Below are positions 33,885 to 45,373 of a DNA stretch of 64,000 nt, one piece after another. How positions within the stretch are numbered: position 1 is the first letter of the stretch; the number at the start of each line of letters is the position of its first letter. Under the pieces are notes generated by a model that did no database searches, was not told the origin of the DNA, and saw only the letters and a program-made list of their open reading frames with translations. Source of the stretch: Ricordea florida (lineage: Eukaryota > Cnidaria > Anthozoa > Corallimorpharia > Ricordeidae); the NCBI GenBank assembly GCA_949710005.1, contig OX453275.1, forward strand, positions 7,062,481-7,126,480, given 5' to 3'. The position numbers were made by a program, and so were the translations under genes.

Positions 33885-34361
33885 GGTACTGCAACTACAG
33901 AGATATTGATGTAAGTGTTAGTGTTAAAGAAACCTTCCACTAACCTGTTAGTGTATCATTGTGATAGGGGTACAAATGTCGCATCCTATTAACTGTTTCT
34001 ACCAGAAAGAAGAATAAAAAATTGTGGTTATGTTGCTCCCCAAGAAAGGAAAATCAAATAATTTTCTCAATAAAAATATTACTTAAATATATGCAAAAAT
34101 ACAAAATAGGAATAGTATGCGGCAGTACCTTTGTGACAGCAACACTGCATGTCAGCCATGTTCTTTGCAAGAAATAACTACATGTACACTATTGGGCTAT
34201 TCAACAGCTTTGTGATAGCAACATTGCATGTCAGTTTTCTTTGCAAGAAATAACTACATGTACAGCATAGGTCTATTCAACACCTCAAAGACAAGTGTCA
34301 GGTTGAAAAATTACACATAATGAATAACCTGTAAGTGTTTGTGATCAGTCAAATGCAGTAA
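33885..34361. other. Spacer between MITE copies, with a short direct repeat
   Basis: An approximate duplication lies near 34130-34270: GACAGCAACACTGCATGTCA and GATAGCAACATTGCATGTCA, each followed by TTTGCAAGAAATAACTACAT. No gene. Confidence 0.6.
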
Positions 34362-34632
34362 GGGACGGACCATTAGAAAAGTTATGGGGGGGGGGGTGGG
34401 GAAAAAACGAAAAAAAAGTCATGCAAGGGAAAATGCCAAGAAAAAAATTCATGCAAAGAAGAAGGTAAAAAAAGGTCCAATTGTGACTTTTTCACACGAG
34501 TGAAAAAACGTCGTGCAGAGGGGTTCACCTGAAAAAAAAATTTCCTGCACAAACAGTGAGCGAAAAAAAAAATTCGTGCAAGCTGAAAATTCCCCACCCC
34601 CGGCCCCCATCACTTTTCTAATGGTCCTTCCC
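34362..34632. mobile_element. MITE family 2 copy 3, inverted (TWA duplication)
   Basis: The interior runs opposite to copies 1 and 2 (AAAATTCATGCAAAGAAGAA). TAA is duplicated at 34359-34361 and 34633-34635. Confidence 0.85.
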
Positions 34633-34728
34633 TAAAGGAAGATGTCGGTCCTACGGAACGTTGCGTAGTCGCCATCTTAGCAGTACACGCGGAGGCTATT
34701 AGCAGGGCTGTCAACTACTAACCGGTTA

Positions 34729-35019
34729 GGGACGGACTATTAGAAAAGTGATGGGGGGGGGGGTGGGGAAAAAAAAACTAAAAAAAAATTCATGCAAGGG
34801 AAAATGCCAAAAAAAATTTATGCAAAGAAGAAGGTAAAAAAATAAATTCATGCAGAAGGAAGGTCCAATTGTGACTTTTTCACACGTAGTAAAAAAAATT
34901 CGTGCAGAGGGGTTCACCTGAAAAAAAAAAATTCCTGGACAATCAGTGAGCGAAAAAAATTCGTGCAAGCTGAAAATTCCCCCCCCCCCCACCCCATCAC
35001 TTTTCTAATGGTCCGTCCC
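34729..35019. mobile_element. MITE family 2 copy 4, inverted (TWA duplication)
   Basis: Same orientation as copy 3. TTA is duplicated at 34726-34728 and 35020-35022. It sits at the very 5' edge of the SINE that follows. Confidence 0.85.
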
Positions 35020-35330
35020 TTAGCTCATGATCAGTTGGTAGCCATCGGACTACCGTGTGGGAGGTCTGGGGTTAAAATCCCGGCCGGACCATTACTCAGG
35101 GTCTTGAAATGACTGAGGAGAAAGTGCTGCCTTTGCAATCACATCTGTAAATGGTTAGATTTTTTGGCCTTCTCAGATAAGGACGATAAACCGTAGGTCC
35201 CGTCTCACAATCCTTGTTCATAAAAACTTAGTGGGACGTTAAAGAACCCACACATTGATCGTAAAGAGTAGGGGACGTAGTTCCCGGTGTTGTGGTCTGG
35301 CTTTTGTATTGCGCTTCACATGTGGATAAT
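35018..35330 (+). mobile_element. tRNA-derived SINE (plus strand)
   Basis: A tRNA-like head (TTAGCTCATGATCAGTTGGT, then GGACTACCGTG and the B-box-like GGGGTTAAAATCCC) is followed by a body with GATAAGGACGATAAACCGTA and GTGGGACGTTAAAGAACCCA. The minus-strand copy at 10861-11196 shares these words. The A box has a small insertion, so transcription is unlikely. Confidence 0.8.
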
Positions 35331-35521
35331 GCTAATTTCATCATGAGCCAGCGAATTTCTGGACTTGCGAGAACGGAGGTCAAATGTTCAGAACGATAAT
35401 TCATTATCGCCTTCTTGAAGAAATCATTTTGAAGTCTCACAATAGGTCAGTGTTTGCAATTGCTGGCTGTTTTTCTTTATGTTTTAACACTTTCAACACC
35501 TGTTCACTGCCAAGATTTCAA

Positions 35522-35915
35522 CAGGGGCACCCAACCTCAATTTTCGGAAAATATCTGTTCGGAAAACGATTGAGATCTAGAATTTTCGGAACATTTGTTA
35601 AAAAAATTCTTGCTTGTTTGCCTCTCCTAGGATTTTCGAACATCTAAAAAATGGTATTATTGCCCATTTTTAACGGATTTTTAACGTTAAAAGGTCACCT
35701 ATAATTTTCGGGAGCCTTTTTTCTGGTTGAAATTTTCGAAAAGGTAAGTTTTGATTGCTATAATTTTCGGATCACAAGACTTTCAGCTAGGAAATCCGAA
35801 CAGTAAAAAATTTTAGGGGATAAAAATATGCTTATATCTACCTTTTATATACTAAAACACTTTAACAATGCTATGTTTAAGTGGTTTTGAACTATATTCT
35901 CGTTGGGTGCCCCTG
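35522..35915. mobile_element. CAGGGGCACCCAAC element copy 1, 6-bp target duplication
   Basis: The termini are CAGGGGCACCCAAC and CGTTGGGTGCCCCTG. TTTCAA is duplicated at 35516-35521 and 35916-35921. The interior repeats ATTTTCGGA and GAAATCCGAACAG words. Confidence 0.9.
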
Positions 35916-36000
35916 TTTCAACTGAAGGGCAATTCTTCTTGTTGACTGGCATACATTTCCTCATGTGTTGGATATTAGATCAATTCATTACCCTAAAGTT

Positions 36001-36578
36001 CAGGAGTGCTCAACGAATGTTTTTTTTAGAAAGGTGTTTTATTGCATGTTACGATGTTTTGCAATCTGCGGAGTCGTTTTTGGTTAATAATTAACTAGCG
36101 TGGGAAAAAAAGAGCCGCTCCTCACTGCCAGCAAGCAACGGTTATTCAATTATTTTAGCCAGCAAGCAAAGGCCTATTTACTCAGTTGTTGCCAGCAAGC
36201 TTTCAATTCCAAGAAAAAATTCCCAGCCAGGATTTTTATTGCGTTGTTTTGCCAGCGGCTTTTTGCCAACATCTAATTTGAGTTTTTGTTATCTGTAGCC
36301 TGGATTTGTCATATTGGTGTGTGACATGACTCCTAAATAACATGATTAGAGATCTCTAGCTAGAGAGCACTGCAAAAGGCTGCAGGTCAGCTAGAAATAA
36401 AGCATGCCATTCTTTTCCCAGCAAGTTTTTATGTTTTAATTCAATATGCGAGCAAGTTTATCGGTATTTCAGAAAAAAGCTAGCAAGGTTCTGGCTCAAA
36501 CGGAAATTTCCCAGCCAGCTCAGTACGGTCTGCGGAGCGCGCGGGTATTTGGAGGAGCGGCTCCGCTAGGTACTCTTG
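36001..36578. mobile_element. 578-bp CAGGAGTGCTC element copy 1, 6-bp target duplication
   Basis: The termini are CAGGAGTGCTCAACG and, inverted, CAAGAGTACCTAGCG. AAAGTT is duplicated at 35995-36000 and 36579-36584. The interior repeats GCCAGCAAGCAA-like words. A second copy lies at 60686-61317 and is nearly identical apart from small indels. Confidence 0.85.
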
Positions 36579-37394
36579 AAAGTTTGGTCATCTTTTCAAT
36601 TCTCATCAACTGCTTCCTTAATAATGCATTGATGATTGTTAGGAAAAAGTTGGAAAGTGCAAAACTCTCAACAGCAATACTTTTAACTTTTTACTCCCTG
36701 ATAAGCCGGATCAAAATATAACTTTCCCTAAAGATAGCAATGAATTATTGAGCAAACGGATGTGAAGAATTAAGTATTTTATCAACTGAAGTATTTTGAA
36801 TTGATCTAGGATAAGATCTTCCAAACTAAATTATAAGAAAGTGTATGAGAATCACTATTCAAGAATTAATGACTATTTAGATCTTGAGCGGAGTAATTAT
36901 TGGTTAGCAAACCACGTAACGACTGGAAATGCAAGTTTTATTTTGCATATATTAGCACTCGACTAGTTGAATATGCAGTTAGTTCATAAGTAGAATTTCC
37001 CTGTTCAAAAGCGATCGTTGCCCTCCTAGGCTAATGCACACTTACCGCTGGCAACACTGATTGCGTCATAAACAACTGAAAATCATCATACACCGGGTAT
37101 AATATATTACCTCGTTTTTAGTGTTAACATCAAAATCAACATCCAAATTGCTGTGATTGCTTACCTTCCCTTGAGTTGTGTTTATTCTTAACTAGAAAGG
37201 GATACCGTAAATTATTTATTTATCAACGTCATTTTTTTAAGTTCTTATCTCAAGTAATATACTCAAAACGTTGGTATTCTCTGTCCACTGACTGGAACGA
37301 TGTGGTCAGTATTTTCATTCTTCTTGATATTAATGTTTATGGGAAATAAATTCCGACTATCCCTCTACAAGGTTCATTGTTATATACCTAGACT
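36579..37394. other. Non-coding, nothing recognised
   Basis: AT-rich. The word AGATCTTGAGCGGAGTAATT near 36880 resembles sequence at 9137, probably an old interspersed repeat. Confidence 0.4.
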
Positions 37395-37705
37395 TTCATT
37401 CATCAAAACGAGCACTGTGATTGGTTGATTCTTGGTCACGTGCCATTGAACAAATTCAAATGTATCCCGACCGGGAGACAATTGCGCAGTTGTTGCCCGC
37501 GCGCCAGTTGTACCGTCTTTGTTTGTTTGTTTTTGCTAAGGGAAAGTCTAAATATATAACAAAGCACTTAATGTATGGTCCCTCGGGAAACTAGTTAATT
37601 TTGTTTTCCCTCGAGTCCTGATGTTTCCCTCGACTTCGTCTCGGGAAACATCAGGACTCTCGGGAAACAAAACTAACTGTTTCCCTCGGAACCATACATT
37701 AAGTG
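37395..37705. repeat. Palindromic fold-back element with GTGATTGGTT box
   Basis: GAGCACTGTGATTGGTTGAT is followed by TGTATGGTCCCTCGGGAAAC and TCCTGATGTTTCCCTCGA. These are mirrored by TCGGGAAACATCAGGA and TTTCCCTCGGAACCATACA around a CGACTTCGTCTCG loop. Confidence 0.8.
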
Positions 37706-38618
37706 TATAATGTGTTGAGGTTTAGTACGCTGCGCCTTAGGTCCCAAATCCCTGACAAACGAAATTGGCGGGGTGTATAAGCATGTCTAGGAGTCTTGAA
37801 GCTACACGTTGAATGTTGTCAGTGGCCATAAAAAATCTTTGTAAACTGAAGTGTGAAAGCGTCACTGATGAATACGGAAGATTATCTTAAATCTAAGCTC
37901 AATCAGGTAGCCATAAGTCGTTTTACCATTAAAGCAGTAGAACTGGAATGACATAGCGGTTTTCATCATCCAAAAATCCCTGATTAACATATTTAACATT
38001 AATGTTCCTTGAAAGCAATTTGAATAAAAATATCCGGAGCAAAACCAAGAACAAAACAAAACTGTAAACATTAAATAATTAACAGGCCGGTTCTTCGTTA
38101 CAGCATTGCATCCATTAAAAGAGGCAACCATGATTTTTGTCAAGTTATCAATCCGGTATAAATGTCTCCATCACCGGCTTAAGTCTTTCTTCCTTCGATC
38201 AGCTTGGGGTCGCCAAGTCAATGATACTTCAAAATCATTAATTTTACCATTCTTTCTTACTTGTATTTGTCTTTTAGTGCAAACCCAAAATTAGAAACTC
38301 TTTAAGTAAGTACGCAAACCGGTTGCGACCTGGTTGGAGTAATCGACTACTTCGGGAAAAAATATTTGTAGTTCTGTCGGTAAAATTCTTAGTTCTTTCT
38401 CACCTGCTTTACATTTTTACATTGTATTTATTAGCTAAATCTCTCACCGGGTCATAGGACCACGCAATACGCTTAACGTTCCAAGTATAAATAAACATAA
38501 TTTTGTTCCAATCCTTAAAAACTAACATTGATCTTTAGGGAAGTACTCTCGAACATTCTAAAATTCTAAAATTATTTCAAGTAAAAAAATTTCGATGTCC
38601 ATAATGATCGCTTGACAA
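37706..38618. other. Non-coding, nothing recognised
   Basis: Only short frames were seen; no domain or splice-consistent exon. Confidence 0.4.
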
Positions 38619-38758
38619 AAAGTATCTTATATACAAGGCTATAAGGTTAAAAATTGTAAAATTAAAAAGTTTAAACCAAACGTTTTCAGCTGTTTGCCAT
38701 CATCATCCCTGATGATGGCAAACAGCCGAAAACGCTTTTTATTGTATATAAGATAAAA
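38619..38758. mobile_element. Small fold-back element with a near-perfect hairpin
   Basis: ACGTTTTCAGCTGTTTGCCA is mirrored by TGGCAAACAGCCGAAAACGC around ATCATCATCCCTGATGA. The outer arms AGTATCTTATATACAA / TTGTATATAAGATA lie further out. Confidence 0.75.
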
Positions 38759-41194
38759 GAATTTCGAAAACACATGCATTAAAGTACTGCAACTTGCCTG
38801 TCATATCGCTTGCTGTTTTAGTGTTTACTAATGACGCGTACATGACGTCTCAGGACTTTTTTCCGCTTTCAGCTTTTAAAAATTTGGAAAACCTTCGGAA
38901 TGGGAAAATACTGATGGCGAGGTTCAGAGCATGTCTTCAGGATTTGAGCGATGTTGTTGAGACGGTAACATTTTACCGTTTTTTGAAGTTCACCATGCCG
39001 CTAACAGTATCAAAAGTATTCCATCTTCGCAGCTCATTAGTGATGTCAGACGTTAATGCACACTATTGCAGATAAAGACAAAAACAAATATCCTCGGCAC
39101 GACTGAGAGACCTGAATACAAAGAATATTCAGAGTTAATTAATTTACTGCCCCTATTTCACTAATAACGATAGGTTTAATTGTGGTGACCCAAAAATTGC
39201 GGACACTTAAAAGAAAAAAAACTCCGTTGAACAGGTGCTACGAATCGCGTTAATTAATTTTTATCATCCAGTTGCAAAAGGGAATGCAAGGATAAAAAAA
39301 GAAAAGGAAGAAAGAGCCCAAACAAAACAACGATAAAGAAATCCTGTGACCTTGACCAAAACAGAGAAAGAAAAGCTATCCTAAATGCTTACTCACCCTC
39401 CCCCCACAGCTTGTTCTCTGTTGGCTTAACACACGTTTCTGGCAAGGCCGGAAACGTTTTGGGCCAGCTTTCGAGTGCATTTATTCACACAGTAATCTGG
39501 AAGAAACGACTTTAGTTCCGCCCATTAAACTCTACAAGGAATGGGATCATTCCGATAAAGAATGCGGTCTGGTGAATTTTTCAACCATCACTCTTTAACA
39601 AGGGGGGGTAGGGATGGGCTCTCAACAACACTGATCATCCTCGGCCACAAGATCCAAGTACTGGCTGAGTACTCAACGAATAGCGTCCTTTCTTGTAGTC
39701 TTCATTCCTTCAGATGACGGATGAGGTCGGAAAAAAATGTTGCAGAGGAACAAATTGCAGAAAACCAAATTCTGTTCCTTGTGTTTGAGGACAAAAAGAA
39801 TTACACAATACTTCCCGAAGCTCCTGATTACCGGGGCCAAGCCGAAGACTGGCACCGGTCATAAAATGCAGACGGTTTCTGTCGTTTTTTTCAACGTTAC
39901 ATTGTTCGGGATATATCGCTGGCTCGTTACTTTTGCTCTCTGGTTCATTGAAGTCTTATCCGCCATTTTGAAAAGCACGAGGCATGGAGGACAATCAAAA
40001 GAAAGATTAAAGCTTTTTGTTCCCCAACCTTTACGATGCACTGGTTTATGAGCGAAAATTTAACAGTGAATATTTGGAGAGATAAATTTACGAGCGATCA
40101 CTTAAGAGTGAACCTTCCATCGTGAAACTTATCGAGAATAAGAGCGACTTATCACATCTGTCTACATTGAGTGAACCTTCCATCGTGAGAGGTGCGAGAG
40201 GTTAACTATATCTATGCAATCCCGTGTCCCACTGGGCACGGTAAGTTCCACTAGTGGTTTTCGTTTCTCTTAGACAAGCGGAGAATAAAGCAGACAGAAG
40301 AGGAAAACAAATGGCCAAGAGAAATTCTGCCCTCAGAGTTCACGAGTCTGTTTAGTTCTCTCGCTTGTTTTTTTGGCTCACGCTTGACAATCTTAGAAAA
40401 TGGGGTGGTTGGAAGTCTATAAACCACAAAGACGACATTCATCAAAAGTGCAGTTACGCTGCGTTTATCAGAGTAGTTTTCGTACAAAAATTTTTCCCTT
40501 GTACAAGATCCTTAAAGACGCATTCAATTTAATCTTATTGTACTAGTATCTCACAAGCACGATATGTACTCGAGTTTTTGCGCGAGTTCTGTACACATGG
40601 CGTTAAAAATCAACTAAAACTTCTCGTTGTAGAGAACCTAATTACATTGGTAAAATACGAAAAATTACAAAATACGCGAAAACGTCGTTTCGACCACATT
40701 ATTTGGCATATTGCGTTAAAACATATGGCTTCCTAGAATCTCACGTCTGCTTTCCTTGGACAGTTCAAGTAGGTCCGCTACTTGAGAACTTTCTTCTGTG
40801 CTGTACCAATGTTACACTGGTTTACCTGGAACAAAAAATCGACAATTAATTTTCCAAGGCGGCACAGATTCCTGACAGCGCCAAAAAGCAGCAATAAGTG
40901 CACTAAATGGTATGGTATGGCATAATTTATTTAGGTCAAAGAAACACGCTTTTCCCTAACAATACTAAGCTGATTTTCACGGGGAAAAGTATGAAAGAGA
41001 CTCCCCTCCCACTGTTTCGTTTGTCCGCTCTCATTCCCTCCCCTCCCCTCCCCACCCCCCCCTCCCTATTTACCATCTATGATATACGGGACAGGCTACT
41101 TCCAAGAGGAATTTTGAAGAAGTTGGAAAACGGCTTTAAAAAGAGAAAATCATAACGTTATTTATTATTCAGATGGTTAAATGTTTAATGTTGA
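38759..41194. other. Non-coding, nothing recognised
   Basis: I saw no recognisable gene. A stretch near 39733-39870 reads EEQIAENQILFLVFEDKKNY in one frame but lacks domain or splice support. C-rich runs lie near 41040-41060. Confidence 0.4.
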
Positions 41195-41450
41195 CTGTAG
41201 GGTATATTCATAATTAACCAAGCGTGAGGGCCAGATGGCTGCCTATTGGCCAAATTGTTTTTCGTGTTTTTATTGACAGAGACGAAGTCGAGATCAATAG
41301 AAACACTAAAAAGAACTAGGCCAGAATCCAGTCCTCCTGACCGAACAAGTTTGGTTTTGTTTCGCGGGACAACGCGGGAAATCCCGAGCGAGAAAGATGG
41401 GACCATCTTGCCCTCTCGGGTAACCAATCAGAACACAAGATTAAATGCCA
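41195..41450. repeat. Interspersed element with inverted CCAAT-like ends
   Basis: AGATGGCTGCCTATTGGCCA at the left and GGTAACCAATCAGAACACAA at the right face each other. GAGACGAAGTCGAG inside is the inverse of the loop word of the fold-backs at 7432 and 37630. A diverged relative lies at about 55330-55520. Confidence 0.55.
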
Positions 41451-41873
41451 CAAAAAACGGGACTGCACGCTTCACTATGAAAGGGGATGGATGTTTTATA
41501 TCAGAGCTAAATTGTTTGATTTAAGGTTTGAAGGATGGAATCTCTTCAAGGCTTAAACTTGGTATTTGCGTGAAAAAAAAAAAAAGCCAGCGTCGACGCG
41601 GTGAAAGCGCAAAATAGAGCAGCATAATCACGGGCACCGTTTCCAGCGTACAAATAATATCAATAATGCCCTTTATGTACGCTAAATGTAAAGAGGCTCT
41701 ACCTTTGTGGCAAACCGGAGAGAACACAGAGTTTCTTGCAGGGATTCTTCTTTCGGAGAGATATTTACAAACATCAAGCTGGTAATAAGAACGAGAAAGA
41801 TGATTAGTATAAAGACTCGCAAAGCAAACTTCTAGCATGGGGCGGAAAGCTACTTAAACCTTTCACTTCCGAG
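41451..41873. other. Non-coding, nothing recognised
   Basis: A 105-codon minus-strand frame (41521-41838) shows no domain and is not called a gene. Confidence 0.4.
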
Positions 41874-41880
41874 ATCAGAG

Positions 41881-44800
41881 CATAGTTGGTAGAGGGGACT
41901 GGTTATGAAACCCGGCAAACTTCAAAGAGAACAACAATATGCCCGTTCTCGATGTTGAACTTGTCGGTCACGTGATCACGAGAGTGCACACTCAACAACA
42001 AATATGGCGGACAACTTAGACGATTTGATACTTGCTTGGCGATGATTTTGATGCTCTTTGGATATTATAGAACAAGAAGAAGAAATGGAGGAGCACCTTA
42101 CCGTCTCAGATAAAGACGTGAGTATAAACTTTGTGAATCGATTCGTCGTGTATGAAAACCACATGATTTATTGACCCAAGATCGAAGTTTCTCTCCAACA
42201 ACTGCGGTGCAGTATTATCGAACTCTATATTAACTAAACATAAAAGTTTGCACTTTAGTCAAGCGTATTTCTCGCAAGCCTTTCAGCATGTTAACCGTGG
42301 AATCTCGCTTTAGGGCGTTTTGAATCAGAAGCTGTCTTGATAGTTTCTATACAATATTCAAACTTAATTTTGACGATGTCTGGACATGTTTCAATTTTAC
42401 GATATTGATTCTATTTAGCGCAATTGTTTTAACTTACTTTTACCCCGTTTGCAGGTGCAATCGCTAGAAATATTTTGCCGTTCACGTGGCAAAAAATATA
42501 AGACCAGAGGAGAAGGGTTCTGCAGACATACGGCTGCCATGCACAACTAAATCCCAACGCCAGTCACCAACACCAAGCATTATTTAAGAAATTGTCAACT
42601 CTACCTTACTTACTGTGAAAAGATCCAAAGTTTTTGCTGAAAGGTTAAGGAATGAATTCGACTTATATTTATTTAGAAAACCTGATGAAGAGACTAAAAG
42701 TTTCTCTCATATAGTCCATGTTTGATAGATATTGCAAGGATGGAGTTGCTGAAACGTTTTATGGCAAATACTATGTTAAACTATTCAAACTTTTATAAAG
42801 GACTGTCTCAAAATACTGCAACATTACTAGCAAGCAAGGTAGCAGGTTGTATGCTAGCACACTGCAAGCACATTAGGCTTCCTTAAGTCAACAGCCCACT
42901 TTCATAATCCATGCTTTCAGAGAGAGAGAAAACTGGTCTGCCTTATCTAGGAGGACATGTGCTGCACAATATCTACAAAGAGCGTGGCAGAATAAACTCA
43001 CTTGAGAACAAGGAGGCAATGGCTGTTTTGAAATGTGGGAAAATGGAGAAGGGCTGGTTGCAAGTCTCAGTCGCTGAGGTCTGTGGCACATTAATAGGCC
43101 AGCAGAACACATTTTTAGCAATACAGAAACTTATTTCAGGCAGTTCACCTCCAAAGCTAGTGTACAAAATATTATATTGAGGATATCATTCATAAATCAA
43201 TTACTGACTGTGAAGTGCTATCAAATTTTCATTTGATGGTTTCTGATCCAGAGCTGGTACCAGACGCATGTGTCTTCACAGATATTTTGCATGAAATAGC
43301 GAGCTTGAAATACAGGGTAAAAAAATTGGTGCTTGAAAGCCAAAGGGTTATGCATGGAAATCAAACAGTGTTGTGACAAGCACATTTATAGACAGACTTA
43401 ACTGACCTTTTTGTTACTTTTCAATTCTGTGAATTAATGTTGTGGCCCTATAGTCAGAGCAGGTGTTGCCAGCATAAGCCAAACAATAATGATAACTCTC
43501 ACAGTTATTGCAAAACCCAATCCAATAAATTATTTCATAATGGTTTTTGTACACTTTCTGCAGAAACAATATAAATATTAACACACATTGAACAAAATTA
43601 AAGTTTTTCCTAGATTCTTACTGAAGACTATGAAAGAAAAGTCCAGTTGGCTCAGAGACTGTTTTGATAATTTTGAAGGGGTATTGACAACAAAGATAGA
43701 AAATAAAAAACAAGATATGATTTTTGCCTAGGAACTGCAAATTGAAAAAAGTTTCCACACATGTCCAGTAACACTGCCTGGAATGAAAAACTAGGATGAG
43801 TTTTGATTCAAGGTACATTGTGACTTTTAAAAGTCATATTAATGAGCTTTGTTTGAAACTATCTAAAACAGTAGGTATCCTGTCAAGAGTGAGACATTTT
43901 GTCAACAAACATATTCTTGTCATGCTTTATTACTCTCTTATCTATCCTTTCCTCACTTATGGTGTCCGTGTCTGGGGTTTAACCTTTCCATCATTTCTGA
44001 AAAAACTATTTATTATCCAAAAAAAAGCAATCAGAATAGTATCTTTCTCTGAACCAAAATCCCATTCTGAGCCTCTGTTCAAATCTCTCAATCTACTTAA
44101 GCTTGATGATATTATTGAATCACAGATTCTCTCTTTTGTTTATCAGTGGTCATGCCCCTCTGTTTCAGTAAATATTTCAAATTTACATCTTCCATTTTAT
44201 TCCTATTCATCAAGGCAATCATGTAATAGAAATCTTTATGTAGCCTCAGTTAATACCATCCAATATGGCTTACACTCCCTAAAATTCACTGGTCCTCGTC
44301 TTTGGAATTCCTTGCCTACAAGTATAACTAATTTAAATTCTCTCAGAATATTTTGTAAAACCCTTAAGAACTCTATGCTTGATTGTTATTCAATTTAATT
44401 ATCTATCTTAGCGTATGAAGAAATACTTTTTATAAAACATATATTTTTAATTCTGTCTGTAACTGTACTTTATTGTAGGGGTCCTCCACTAGATTAGCCT
44501 TTGCTATTTGGATTATCCCAACTCGCTCCCTATTTGTTGTTACATTTTCTTCTTTTATTCCTTGGCTTTACTCTGTTTAGTTGCCTATGTAAATTTAACC
44601 TATATTTGATGTGAAACTGAGCTGAGTTTAATAGATCATCTTGTCTTGACTTTACCTTTTGTACAACAAAAACCCGAGAATACATGTAATAAGCTGTGGA
44701 TTAACTAAGAAACTACAACATCTCACTGATTTGACAAAGAAATGCCCAAAATGATAAAACTCTGTTTAGACAGACGTGGATACTTCAAATATATTGCATG

Positions 44801-45366
44801 AACCTCATCAAATAGGCTCCAAACACAGTAAAAGCTCGGCTGTCGTCTACAACTGTCTCGAACTCTGGAAGGAGATATGGCTGCACTACTCTCTTGAGAA
44901 TGAGACGATCAGAGAGTTGTTTTAAACTCCATCTTTCCAAGGATTTAAAATTGTTCACTCTTTGACAGAATTCTGGTAGTAGTTGCTCTTGTTCGAAGAT
45001 TTTACAACGTCTTAAACGACGGGACGCTCTGGTCTTGGTACTGGCTTGCATGTTTCATGGCTCCTCTTCGGCATATTCAACTTCGGTTACACGCCAAATC
45101 TGGGTTTCCTTTTAGTCAGAGCCGCGTCCAAACACAGCACAGTTGCGTCCAGATATTGCTTTCTACTAATCAAACAACCGAAAACTTAAATACACCAACG
45201 CTAAATTGAGTAATCTGCCAAAATATTGCTCACTCGAGGTACAACTCGCTTGTTTCGATTCGCAAATGTGCACTCTCAGAGTCACGTGACCGAGCGAAAA
45301 CCATAACAAAGAGATGCCTCTTTGAAGTTTGCCGGGTTTCATAACCAGTCCCCTCTACTAACTATG
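41881..45366. mobile_element. 3.5-kb DNA transposon with 49-bp terminal inverted repeats
   Basis: The left end CATAGTTGGTAGAGGGGACT and the inverted right end CATAGTTAGTAGAGGGGACT stay matched for 49 bp with one mismatch seen. A subterminal CGGTCACGTGA and GAGAGTGCAC pair lies further in. The 7-bp duplication ATCAGAG flanks it (41874-41880 and 45367-45373). Inside, exon-like pieces are visible: MADNLDDL at 42004 with a broken frame and a donor near 42119, VQSLEIFCRSRGKKYKTRGE after a TTTGCAG acceptor at about 42453, and LPYLGGHVLHNIYKERGR at about 42935. An 88-codon minus-strand frame lies at 44785-45051. The superfamily is not recognised; CA...TG termini with a 7-8 bp duplication would fit a P- or hAT-like element. 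It looks inactive. Confidence 0.75.
43796..44398 (+). mobile_element. CR1/L2-like LINE, C-terminal part of reverse transcriptase
   Basis: A 200-codon frame ends at TAA 44398 and matches the last part of CR1/L2/Rex-type ORF2: HINELCLKLSKTVGILSRVR, MLYYSLIYPFLTYGVRVWG, LFIIQKKAIRIV and FTGPRLWNSLPTSI. The catalytic YxDD core is missing, so this is a 5'-truncated copy. It lies inside the 3.5-kb inverted-repeat transposon. The downstream 3' UTR runs to about 44650. Confidence 0.85.
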
Positions 45367-45373
45367 ATCAGAG

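Noticed and set aside
33052..35000. Phe-rich short proteins repeated at four places
   Set aside because: They are translations of the T/A homopolymers of MITE family 2.
35018..35100. Possible tRNA gene
   Set aside because: A- and B-box-like words are present, but the cloverleaf is broken and the sequence continues into a SINE body.
39733..39870. Short coding-like block EEQIAENQILFLVFEDKKNY
   Set aside because: No flanking splice sites in phase and no recognisable family; overlapping frames on the other strand are equally open.
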